A stretch of 5,734 nt of DNA from Bacillota bacterium. Its GTDB lineage: Bacteria > Bacillota_I > Bacilli_A > Erysipelotrichales > Erysipelotrichaceae. The stretch lies in contig JAEWIH010000153.1 in the NCBI GenBank assembly GCA_023387245.1, positions 1-5,734 of the forward strand, given 5' to 3'. Made by a program: the position numbers and the translations under genes. Positions within the stretch are counted from its first letter, which is position 1; each line of letters opens with the position of its first letter. The notes beneath the pieces are model-generated. The model was not told the origin of the DNA and did no database searches. It was given only the letters and a program-made list of their open reading frames with translations. Below, in pieces: positions 1 to 4,908 of this stretch.

Positions 1-353
1 GTGTTATTGTTAAATACGTTGATGAAGATGGTAATTTAATTCCTGGTAGCAAGATTGAGATCTTAGCAGAGAATGTTGAAGTTAATACCGCTTATAATTC
101 TGAAAAGAAAGAATTTAATGGTTATACATATACTGGATTAGACAAAGACTCAATTGCACCAAGCGGAAGCGTTAAAGAGGGTGTACATACTATCATTTAT
201 ACATATAAAAAGAAAGTAACACTAATACCTCCTAGAAAAGAGCATAAGTACTTACCTAATACAGGAAGCGATGATAAATTGTTTGGTATTGCTTTAGTTT
301 CAATTATTAGTGCTTTCGTATTAAGTAAGAAAAGAAATAAAGAAGTTAATTAA
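1..353 (+). CDS. LPxTG-anchored surface protein with MucBP-type repeat, C-terminal part
   Basis: The gene enters from the left edge, so only its last 116 codons (from base 3) are visible, ending at TAA 351-353. Visible residues 1-70 form a MucBP-like (mucin-binding) repeat: it opens VIVKYVDEDGNLIPG, has a central NGYTYTGLDKDS and ends VHTIIYTYKKK, which matches the family pattern. A short proline/basic linker follows, then a sortase signal: LPNTG at residues 84-88, a hydrophobic segment at about 93-108, and the basic tail SKKRNKEVN. Sortase would cut within LPNTG and attach the protein to peptidoglycan, exposing repeats that in this family bind mucins or other host ligands. It is probably monocistronic at its 3' end, since a strong hairpin follows 6 bases after the stop. 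The number of repeats and the N-terminal domains lie outside the window. Family assignment is firm; the ligand is unknown. Confidence 0.93.
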   Translation, partial: VIVKYVDEDGNLIPGSKIEILAENVEVNTAYNSEKKEFNGYTYTGLDKDSIAPSGSVKEGVHTIIYTYKKKVTLIPPRKEHKYLPNTGSDDKLFGIALVSIISAFVLSKKRNKEVN

Positions 354-359
354 TATTAA

Positions 360-400
360 AATAAGTGAACTTTATTTAAAGTTCACTTATTTATTTATAA
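360..400 (+). terminator. Rho-independent terminator of the surface-protein gene
   Basis: Arms 360-373 and 378-391 are perfectly complementary (14 bp; core AAGTGAAC/GTTCACTT) around a four-base loop, followed by a T/A-rich tail. It lies just after the stop at 353. The symmetric A and T runs mean it could also stop transcription arriving on the minus strand. Confidence 0.85.
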
Positions 401-429
401 TTGATTGAATTTAAAAAGACGGATTTAAA

Positions 430-451
430 TAAACTAAACCCCAAAAGCTTA
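430..451 (-). repeat. Right terminal inverted repeat of the IS3-family remnant
   Basis: TAAACTAAACCCCAAAAGCT starts here, 20 bases beyond the OrfB stop. It has the form of IS3-family ends from Gram-positive bacteria (TGAACTG-ACCCCAAAA-like). The same motif recurs in this window at 3634-3655, where 17 of 22 bases match. That recurrence supports reading it as an IS end. Confidence 0.65.
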
Positions 452-468
452 ACAGTTAATATTAGTAT

Positions 469-519
469 AAATTAAAAGGATTGTAACTTGTAATTTACAT
501 AAGACAATCCTTTTAATTT
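469..519 (-). terminator. Hairpin encoded inside the IS3 OrfB stop region
   Basis: Arms 469-484 and 504-519 pair perfectly over 16 bp (core AAAAGGATTGT) with a 19-base loop. On the minus strand the stem is made from the codons for KGL and from the codons for QSF plus the stop, so the last OrfB codons form the structure. Such a hairpin could end IS transcription or block impinging transcription; this role is inferred. Confidence 0.5.
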
Positions 520-966
520 TTCTTTAATTCTATCATGGTTATAATAAATATAATCATCTATTGCACTTATTAAATCATCTAATGTTTTGTATTTATATTC
601 TTGATTATAAAACATTTCTGTTTTTAGTATTCTAAAAAGTTTTCTATTAAACCACTATCCATACTATTCCCTTTTCTAGACATACTTTGTTTTATACCTT
701 TATCCTTTAATCTTTGCTGATAAGATATATGTTGATATTGCCACCCTTGATCTGAATGAAATATCAATCCATCAAGATTATTATTTCTTAATTAAAACCA
801 TCTAATATAGATGAAAGATAAACTTTTTCTCCTCTTAAATTAAACTCTGTAACATCTGTATACCATTTTTCATTTGGTTTATCTGCTTTAAATTCTTTTG
901 TTAATAAGATTATCTATAACTTTACTAGTAGTACCTTTATAAGAAGAGTATTTTCTTATTTTGTGT
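472..966 (-). pseudogene. Broken IS3-family transposase OrfB (rve integrase core)
   Basis: Read on the minus strand, the pieces are KIRKYSSYKGTTSKVIDN, then FKADKPNEKWYTDVTEF, GEKVYLSSILDGFN, LDGLIFHSDQGWQYQ, IKQSMSRKGNSMDSGLIENF, RILKTEMFYNQEYKYKTLDD and finally IKEKLKGLSYVNYKLQSF before TAA (472-474). This is the OrfB catalytic core, and all three DDE residues survive: D of TDVTEF (854-856), D of HSDQG (750-752) and E of IENF (642-644). They are no longer in one frame. There is a frameshift near 895-900, an abrupt junction from DGFN to LDGLIF near 783-795 where family members have roughly 25 more residues, and a one-base loss in the A-run 634-638, after which the original frame meets a stop. 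The gene is dead. Family confidence is high; lesion positions are good to a few bases. Confidence 0.88.
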
Positions 967-1091
967 GTTATTGTTACCTTTATAATGGACAGTAGACAGT
1001 GCTGAATGTAAACAATTACCTAACAACATACTATAATTAAGGGAAAGAGAAAGCAAGTAGACGAAAAAGATAAAGTCACGCTATCTATGTG

Positions 1092-1120
1092 TTGCAATAT
1101 GCGATACAATATTATATAAT
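1092..1120 (+). promoter_or_regulatory. Sigma-A-type promoter of the toxin-antitoxin operon
   Basis: TTGCAA at 1092-1097 and a consensus TATAAT at 1115-1120 are separated by 17 bases, the ideal spacing. Transcription should begin near 1127, giving a leader of only about 17 nt whose 5' end is essentially the Shine-Dalgarno sequence. Predicted from sequence only. Confidence 0.7.
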
Positions 1121-1122
1121 AT
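1109..1122 (+). promoter_or_regulatory. Perfect 14-bp palindrome over the -10 box, candidate antitoxin operator
   Basis: ATATTATATAATAT reads the same on both strands and covers the whole -10 hexamer. RHH antitoxins of the RelB/DinJ type normally repress their own operon by binding inverted repeats in the promoter, so this is the natural operator candidate. Two CAATAT copies (1096-1101 and 1107-1112) overlap its left side. AT-only palindromes also arise by chance in such DNA. Confidence 0.45.
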
Positions 1123-1143
1123 CTTCAAAGGAGGGTGATTGAT

Positions 1144-1446
1144 ATGGCACTTATCAAAACCGCAAATGTAAATGTGAGAATACAGGAAAATATAAAACAA
1201 CAAGCTGAGCAGATTCTAGACACTATAGGTATTTCTAGAGCTACAGCGATTGATATGTTTTATAGACAGATAATTTTAAATAAAGGGATTCCATTTCCTC
1301 TAAAGATACCTAAAAATTTACCGATAAGAGAGAACATGGATGAAAAAGCTTTTAATTCATTAATGGCAAACGGGTATGCACAGGCAATTCAAGGTGATTC
1401 TTATGATATAGATGATGTCTTTGATGAACTTGAGAAGGGTCTGTGA
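1144..1446 (+). CDS. RelB/DinJ-family type II antitoxin
   Basis: This 100-residue protein would bind and neutralise the toxin encoded immediately downstream and repress the shared promoter. Residues 3-50 form a ribbon-helix-helix DNA-binding region: the strand TANVNVRIQENIK is followed by helices with ISRATAIDMFYRQII and then GIPFPL, the standard RelB/DinJ signature. The acidic C-terminus (about 64-100, ending DSYDIDDVFDELEKGL) is the expected toxin-wrapping tail. I place the start at ATG 1144, not at the in-frame GTG 1135, because a strong AAAGGAGGG (1127-1135) sits 8 bases before the ATG and includes the GTG's first base. The stop TGA (1444-1446) shares its A with the toxin ATG, which implies translational coupling. 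Length is normal for the family and no lesion is seen. Confidence 0.93.
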   Translation: MALIKTANVNVRIQENIKQQAEQILDTIGISRATAIDMFYRQIILNKGIPFPLKIPKNLPIRENMDEKAFNSLMANGYAQAIQGDSYDIDDVFDELEKGL

Positions 1447-1769
1447 TGGATAAATATAAGATAAGACTTACAAAACAAGCAAAAGAACATCTTACACTTA
1501 TACGAGAATATATTGCTACAGAATTAAAAGAACATGGTATTGCAAAGAAAATGCTCGAATTATTAAAATCAGAGATATACTCTTTAGAAACTTTGCCGCA
1601 TCGTATTAAGTGTATTGATGAAAGACCATGGCAAGATTTAGGTTTTAGAAAAATTAGAGTAAAAAATTATTATATTTACTTTTGGATTGATGATATCAAG
1701 AAAGAAGTTCAAATCATTGCTGTTATTTATGTGAAAAGAGATCAAACGAAACAATTAGAAAAATTGTAA
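1446..1769 (+). CDS. RelE/ParE-superfamily type II toxin
   Basis: This 107-residue partner toxin begins at ATG 1446, overlapping the antitoxin stop by one base (TGATG). An alternative GTG at 1443 adds only one residue. It opens with a strand, YKIRLTKQAKEHLTLI, then a long helical pair (about 10-45). The RelE/ParE hallmark C-terminal sheet follows: LGFRKIRVKNYYIYFWID (65-82) and VQIIAVIYVKRDQ (88-100). RelE-type members cleave mRNA on the ribosome, whereas ParE-type members poison DNA gyrase. The sequence alone does not separate the two activities, although the conserved basic residues R68, K69, R71, K97 and R98 fit either fold. Pairing with a RelB/DinJ antitoxin favours an mRNA-interferase role, as inference. 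No Shine-Dalgarno of its own is needed if translation is coupled. The gene appears intact and is closed by its own terminator. Confidence 0.92.
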   Translation: MDKYKIRLTKQAKEHLTLIREYIATELKEHGIAKKMLELLKSEIYSLETLPHRIKCIDERPWQDLGFRKIRVKNYYIYFWIDDIKKEVQIIAVIYVKRDQTKQLEKL

Positions 1770-1791
1770 TCATATTGAGAAGTTTAGGTTT

Positions 1792-1822
1792 AAAGCACCT
1801 ACTTTCTAGTAGGTGCTTTTTT
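1792..1822 (+). terminator. Rho-independent terminator of the toxin-antitoxin operon
   Basis: AAAGCACCTACT (1792-1803) pairs perfectly with AGTAGGTGCTTT (1808-1819) around a TTCT loop and runs into six Ts. It starts 22 bases after the toxin stop. The IS30 left end begins only about 9 bases beyond it, so the operon is intact up to its terminator. Confidence 0.93.
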
Positions 1823-1830
1823 CATAGATG

Positions 1831-1852
1831 ATTTATCATAACAAGTGCAACA
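1831..1852 (+). repeat. IS30 left inverted repeat
   Basis: The innermost part, AGTGCAACA (1844-1852), is inverted against TGTTGCAT at the right end. About 17 of 22 bases match the complement of 2842-2863. Confidence 0.65.
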
Positions 1853-1928
1853 TAAAATAACTCATAGCTAATCAGCTGTGTTAATATGTAAGTGACCAAA
1901 CAAAACATATTAAAAGGAGCGATTAACT

Positions 1929-2840
1929 ATGAGCTATAATCATCTTACCATAGATAAGAGGTCTTGTATCTATCAATTTTTAAATTTAGGAATGAGTATA
2001 AGGAAAATTGCACAAGCACTTAAAAGGTCACCTAGTACAATATCTTTTGAAATTAAAAGAAATTCTTCTAAAATAAAATCCAGTATAGGAAGTTACACTA
2101 AATACTTCCCAATGAAGGCAAATGACAAATATCGTGATAGAAGGAAAGAATGTCATAGGAAAACCAAGTTTTCTAAAGATGTTATCGAGTATTTAACTAT
2201 AAAAATTAATGACCATTGGTCACCTTAGCAAATATCAAATAGAAATACAAATTCTATTAATCATATACCATCTACATCAACTATATATAGGCTTATACAC
2301 GCAAAAAAACTGCCAAAAACCAGTATGGAAAATTTGAGAAGAAAAGGAGGATTTAAAAGGCAAGAGCTAGGTCACTGGGAAGCAGATACAGTAGAATCAG
2401 GCAGGTTTAATCGTAAAAGAAAAAGTGGATACTGTTTCGTAACTTTAGCAGAAAGAAAATCTAGATACTATATAGCAATTCTAGTTGAAAATAGAAAATC
2501 AGAAAATGTAACACCTGCAATAATCAATGCATTAAAAGACCTTCCAAAAGAATTAGTGAAAACAATAACTTTTGATAGAGGTAAAGAATTTTCAGAATTT
2601 GAGAAAATAGAAAAAGAGTTAGCATGTAAAACTTATTTTTGTGACCCCTACTGTGCATGGCAAAAAGGTACAAATGAAAATAGTAATGGACTTTTAAGGG
2701 AGTTTTATCCTAAAGGTATGGATTTATCGGAAGTAAATATTAATGATTTAAATTATAACTTAAGTTTAATGAATAATAGACCTAGAAAATGTATACAATA
2801 TAAAACACCTAAAGAAGAACTTTTTGGTTTCTTACCATAG
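1929..2840 (+). pseudogene. IS30-family transposase with a single in-frame amber stop
   Basis: The reading frame runs from ATG 1929 to TAG 2838-2840 as 303 codons, broken only by TAG at 2226-2228 (codon 100). That codon lies in the family motif W-SP-x-QI, where a Glu codon is expected, so GAG to TAG is the simplest explanation. Residues 1-46 are the N-terminal HTH (HLTIDKRSCIYQFLNLGMSI, then RKIAQALKRSPSTISFEIKRNS). The catalytic core keeps all DDE residues: D153 in HWEADTV, D216 in TFDRGKEF and E250 in GTNENSNG. The 33 residues between D216 and E250 equal the IS30 spacing. A good Shine-Dalgarno, AAAGGAG (1913-1919), lies 9 bases before the ATG. Translation would give a 99-residue DNA-binding fragment; a downstream in-frame ATG at 2325 would give the catalytic half, but has no clear ribosome binding site. 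Everything else looks fresh, so the nonsense change seems recent. Confidence 0.9.
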
Positions 2841-2841
2841 G

Positions 2842-2863
2842 TGTTGCATTTGATTTGACAATT
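2842..2863 (-). repeat. IS30 right inverted repeat
   Basis: TGTTGCATTTGATTTGACAA begins one base after the transposase stop codon. It pairs with the left repeat at 1831-1852. The bacteriocin-like frame starts directly outside it. Confidence 0.65.
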
Positions 2864-2865
2864 AG

Positions 2866-3030
2866 TCTACAAAAAAATGGTTATCAGCATAAGTAGCTAA
2901 TATAATATATGGGCTTGTATTAGGTGCACTTTCAGGATTTTTATCATGGAGTATTGGTAGTTTTTCTGCTAAAATATGGGACAGAGCAGATACAAGACTA
3001 AATAATGGATATCGTGGTGCGTTATGGTAA
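2866..3030 (+). pseudogene. Bacteriocin-like peptide relic, 5' end lost at the IS30 edge
   Basis: Reading from the base after the IS30 right repeat, one frame gives STKKWLSA, a TAA (2890-2892), then VANIIYGLVLGALSGFLSW followed by SIGSFSAKIWDRADTRLNNG and YRGALW, ending at TAA 3028-3030. The 45 residues after the stop form a small, glycine-rich, hydrophobic helix with a GxxxG motif (GALSG) and a basic, tryptophan-ended tail. This is how mature class II (especially two-peptide) bacteriocins look. There is no start codon or double-glycine leader, because the 5' end is missing at the IS junction, so it is non-functional. The strongest support is the next gene, which overlaps its stop and encodes an immunity-sized membrane protein. 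I do not recognise a specific bacteriocin. A fragment of an unrelated small membrane protein is the main alternative. Confidence 0.55.
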
Positions 3031-3209
3031 TAACAAGGAAAGAAATATTTATAATTTTATTTTTTGTAATATTAGAATCAATCAGTGCATTGGTAAGTTA
3101 TTTGTATTTTGATAAAGCAAATATTTATAGTAAAATTGCATTAATTTGTTGTAATTTAGCAACACTTTTAGGGTTATGGATATATTTAAAAAAAATAACT
3201 ACTAATTAA
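3024..3209 (+). CDS. Small two-helix membrane protein, putative bacteriocin immunity protein
   Basis: This 61-residue protein has two predicted membrane helices, about 8-28 (FIILFFVILESISALVSYLY) and 36-56 (SKIALICCNLATLLGLWIYL). They are separated by a short charged loop (FDKANIY) and flanked by a basic N-terminus (VITRKE) and basic tail (LKKITTN). Its ATG (3024) lies inside the last codons of the upstream bacteriocin-like frame, whose TAA is at 3028-3030. The preceding bases have no strong Shine-Dalgarno, so it was probably translated by coupling to that peptide. Size, topology and overlap fit a dedicated immunity protein, which protects the producer membrane. With the peptide gene now truncated, expression is doubtful unless transcription enters from the IS30. 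The frame itself is intact. The function is inferred from context only. Confidence 0.6.
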   Translation: MVITRKEIFIILFFVILESISALVSYLYFDKANIYSKIALICCNLATLLGLWIYLKKITTN

Positions 3210-3244
3210 TTAAAACTATTTATGTTATACGATAAAAACATACC

Positions 3245-3273
3245 AGTATTAAAACAAATTAAATTTTAATACT
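3245..3273 (+). repeat. Perfect 10-bp inverted repeat after the immunity-like gene
   Basis: AGTATTAAAA (3245-3254) pairs with TTTTAATACT (3264-3273) around a nine-base loop. It is AU-only apart from one G-C pair per arm. It lies 36 bases beyond the stop at 3209 and may act as a weak 3' processing or stability hairpin. Confidence 0.4.
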
Positions 3274-3282
3274 TTATAGACT

Positions 3283-3311
3283 AAGGAACGTTTGAAGAGA
3301 CGCTCCTTTTT
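3283..3311 (+). terminator. Rho-independent terminator downstream of the immunity-like gene
   Basis: AAGGAACGT (3283-3291) pairs with ACGCTCCTT (3300-3308) at eight of nine positions around an eight-base loop. The right arm runs into five Ts. It is correctly placed to end a bacteriocin/immunity operon on the plus strand. Confidence 0.75.
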
Positions 3312-3409
3312 ATATCTAACTTTTTCATATAAAGTAAATTATACTTTATTTCAGTATGAACGATATATTCTCCTTCTAGTCTATTTGTGCGCGTTTACCA
3401 GACTTTGTC

Positions 3410-3632
3410 TTAAAGTGTGATGGTGATGGCTCCTTGACTGTTTTCTTTAAAATAATTATAAAATTGATCAATGGAAGATATATTTTTTAAGGATAAATTA
3501 AGATCCTTTAAATCCATAATTATCTTTAAGATATCGTCAGAGAACAGGTTTATAAGCAAACACTTTATAATTGTTATTTAAAAGCTAATAGATAATGTCT
3601 TTATATTCATCAAATTGTGAAGATCTCTTACG
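3410..3632 (-). pseudogene. Decayed unidentified gene, C-terminal relic
   Basis: On the minus strand two frames join into one plausible protein tail. Upstream (about 3630-3540): SQFDEYKDIIY, an in-frame TAG (3585-3587), then LLNNNYKVFAYKPV. Downstream, after a frame change near 3540-3550: FSDDILKIIMDLKDLNLSLK, then NISSIDQFYNYFKENSQGAI and TITL, ending at TAA (3410-3412). The lysine/asparagine/isoleucine-rich composition with well-spaced hydrophobic residues looks like real but broken coding sequence. The second part is open for 55 codons and contains an ATG at 3517, without a recognisable ribosome binding site. I do not recognise the family. Part of this may be chance coding in AT-rich DNA. 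Confidence 0.4.
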
Positions 3633-3633
3633 A

Positions 3634-3677
3634 TGAACTGAACCCCAAAATCTGGAATACGGACGGGGCTCAGTTCA
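3634..3677. repeat. 44-bp pair of facing IS-like ends
   Basis: TGAACTGAACCCC (3634-3646) is inverted against GGGGCTCAGTTCA (3665-3677) with one mismatch in 13, enclosing 18 bases. The left half, extended through AAAATCTGG, matches the IS3-family terminal repeat at 430-451 at 17 of 22 positions. This looks like two IS ends left after loss of the element body, or a tiny non-autonomous unit. It also lies 36 bases beyond the ORF6N-gene stop and could act as that gene's 3' hairpin, but no T-run follows on the minus strand. Confidence 0.55.
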
Positions 3678-3713
3678 CCTTGCGTATTGCTATAATTTTT
3701 CCATAATTATATA

Positions 3714-4730
3714 TTAAATTTTTAAGACTTTATTATTTAACATCTTACTAAACATATCATGGTACATATTTTTAGAAGATTCTTCTATCTTGGTAATGCT
3801 TGATATCTTATTTCCTGCATCCTTTGATGAAGCTCCGCAAAGATAAAAGGCTTCATTTTCCGTTCCATAGTCTATGGCAATATATCTATCGTGGTATTTT
3901 TTACCCGCTATCTTCAGTTTCAGGTCTATATTAGGATAGTCTTTTCTAAAATCATCTAAGATATTTTTTGTAAGCATATCCTTATTTTTAACATTGTCAC
4001 TAAAAACTATAATTTGAGTTTTATCTCTTGCAGCTCTTAAAAGTTCAAGTGTTTTAAGCCCTATATAGTTATCTATAACATAAATACTTTTCTTTGCCGA
4101 CTTATATATTTTTGTATAGGCAACATCAGCTTCTATCTTATCTCCGTTCATCAAGAGGAAGTGTTTATATGTTTCCGGGTCTATGAAATTATCCATTATC
4201 TTTTTCAAATCTTCTTTTGTAGCTAAGGTGTTCATCTTACTATTTAGCTCTAATATTTCTTTTGAATTTTGCTTTATATCATTTGTATTTTGGTTGGTTT
4301 GAATAGTAATTTGCAATAATTCCTTTGAACCGATAAAATCTTGATTTTCAATGATGAAGTCTTTCATCTGCTTAAATGTTCGTATTAAAGCTTTGCTCTG
4401 TCTAACTGCAAGCCCTCCCCTTAATACAGTCATAAGCATATAAATACCCTGCTCTGTAAAAGCATAAGGTAGTTTTCTACGACCACCCCAACTTGATGTC
4501 GATTTTTTCGATATCAAGTTTTCAAACTCTAATTTCGTCAACTGAAACATAAAATCATCATCAAATTTCTCCGAATTATTTTTTACTTGTTCGTTAAATC
4601 TTGTCGTTGTGTACCCATATATTTCAGCAAGCTCAAAATCAAGCATAACCTTTTGATTTCGTATATAGTAAATCTTACTTTTAATTGTAGTTTCATCTAT
4701 AACTACAATTTCCTTATTTTGCTCTGCCAC
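3714..4730 (-). CDS. ORF6N-domain protein with C-terminal phospholipase-D-like module
   Basis: This intact 338-residue protein has two domains. Residues 17-118 match the ORF6N (KilA-N-related) phage-type DNA-binding domain: YYIRNQKVMLDFELAEIYGY, TTRFNEQVKNNSEKFDDDFM, LPYAFTEQGIYMLMTVLRGG and LAVRQSKALIRTF. A polar linker, likely coiled coil (about 130-185), leads to a C-terminal domain with IYVIDNYIGLKTLELL, QIIVFSD and KYHDRYIAIDYG. Here H280-x-R282-x4-D287 resembles the PLD-superfamily HxKx4D motif with Arg for Lys, followed by CGASSKDAG (298-306). Only one such motif is seen, so an active enzyme would need to dimerise. I choose GTG 4730 because GGAGGTG (4743-4737) lies 6 bases before it; an upstream in-frame TTG at 4745 overlaps that site. 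ORF6N proteins are common in prophages as antirepressor-like regulators. Whether this one cuts nucleic acid or only binds it is unknown. Confidence 0.88.
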   Translation of the reverse strand: MAEQNKEIVVIDETTIKSKIYYIRNQKVMLDFELAEIYGYTTTRFNEQVKNNSEKFDDDFMFQLTKLEFENLISKKSTSSWGGRRKLPYAFTEQGIYMLMTVLRGGLAVRQSKALIRTFKQMKDFIIENQDFIGSKELLQITIQTNQNTNDIKQNSKEILELNSKMNTLATKEDLKKIMDNFIDPETYKHFLLMNGDKIEADVAYTKIYKSAKKSIYVIDNYIGLKTLELLRAARDKTQIIVFSDNVKNKDMLTKNILDDFRKDYPNIDLKLKIAGKKYHDRYIAIDYGTENEAFYLCGASSKDAGNKISSITKIEESSKNMYHDMFSKMLNNKVLKI

Positions 4731-4736
4731 AAAATA

Positions 4737-4743
4737 CACCTCC
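4737..4743 (-). promoter_or_regulatory. Ribosome binding site that fixes the ORF6N-gene start at GTG
   Basis: GGAGGTG on the minus strand is a near-ideal Shine-Dalgarno. It is 6 bases upstream of GTG 4730-4728. It overlaps the alternative TTG at 4745-4743, so the longer start cannot use it. Confidence 0.75.
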
Positions 4744-4908
4744 AATATATTTTTTAAGTAAGCGGCCCATTGACCTAATATTTTTTATCATAATCAGCTT
4801 ACATTTAATTTTGTATAGCTTTCTATATTTTAAGCCTTCATAAATAATTTGATTCTTATCTTAATGATTATAGTAGACTTGTTATGTTTTTAAGCCAAAT
4901 TCTTTTAT

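Larger units (their letters stand above)
430..985 (-). mobile_element. IS3-family (IS150-group-like) insertion sequence remnant
   Basis: This is a truncated IS3-family copy on the minus strand. What remains is its right terminal repeat (430-451) and roughly the C-terminal half or more of OrfB (472 to about 966). OrfA, the N-terminus of OrfB and the left end are missing. The boundary near 985 is approximate: it is where recognisable OrfB coding sequence stops. The copy cannot transpose by itself. Confidence 0.82.
1831..2863 (+). mobile_element. IS30-family insertion sequence, structurally complete
   Basis: The element is about 1.03 kb, consistent with the IS30 family, with one transposase gene filling most of it. 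Imperfect terminal inverted repeats bound it at 1831-1852 and 2842-2863; their inner 15 bases match at 12 positions. The outer edges are uncertain by a few bases and I could not assign a convincing 2-3 bp target duplication. Its right edge abuts the truncated bacteriocin-like gene, and its left edge abuts the toxin-antitoxin terminator. With an amber codon in the transposase it probably cannot move by itself. Confidence 0.82.

Noticed and set aside
1092..1109. Longer operator dyad TTGCAA...TACAA over the -35 region
   Set aside because: Arms match too poorly when aligned to the reverse complement. Only the 14-bp palindrome at 1109-1122 is exact.
1135..1143. GTG at 1135 as the antitoxin start (three extra residues, MID)
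   Set aside because: The GTG overlaps the Shine-Dalgarno AAAGGAGGG itself. ATG 1144 has ideal spacing and begins the family-typical MALIKTANVNVR.
2325..2840. A separate 171-residue gene beginning at ATG 2325
   Set aside because: It is in the same frame as the 1929 ORF and is simply the catalytic part of the IS30 transposase after the amber codon. No independent ribosome binding site is evident.
3329..3349. 8-bp hairpin ATAAAGTA/TACTTTAT as a terminator
   Set aside because: Almost all A-T pairs, no following T-run in a useful orientation and no gene end nearby; the 3283-3311 hairpin explains termination better.
4758..4802. Inverted GTAAGC/GCTTAC flanking the region upstream of the ORF6N gene as an operator or hairpin
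   Set aside because: Only six paired bases with a 33-base gap; expected by chance. I also found no convincing promoter for this gene in 4746-4908.
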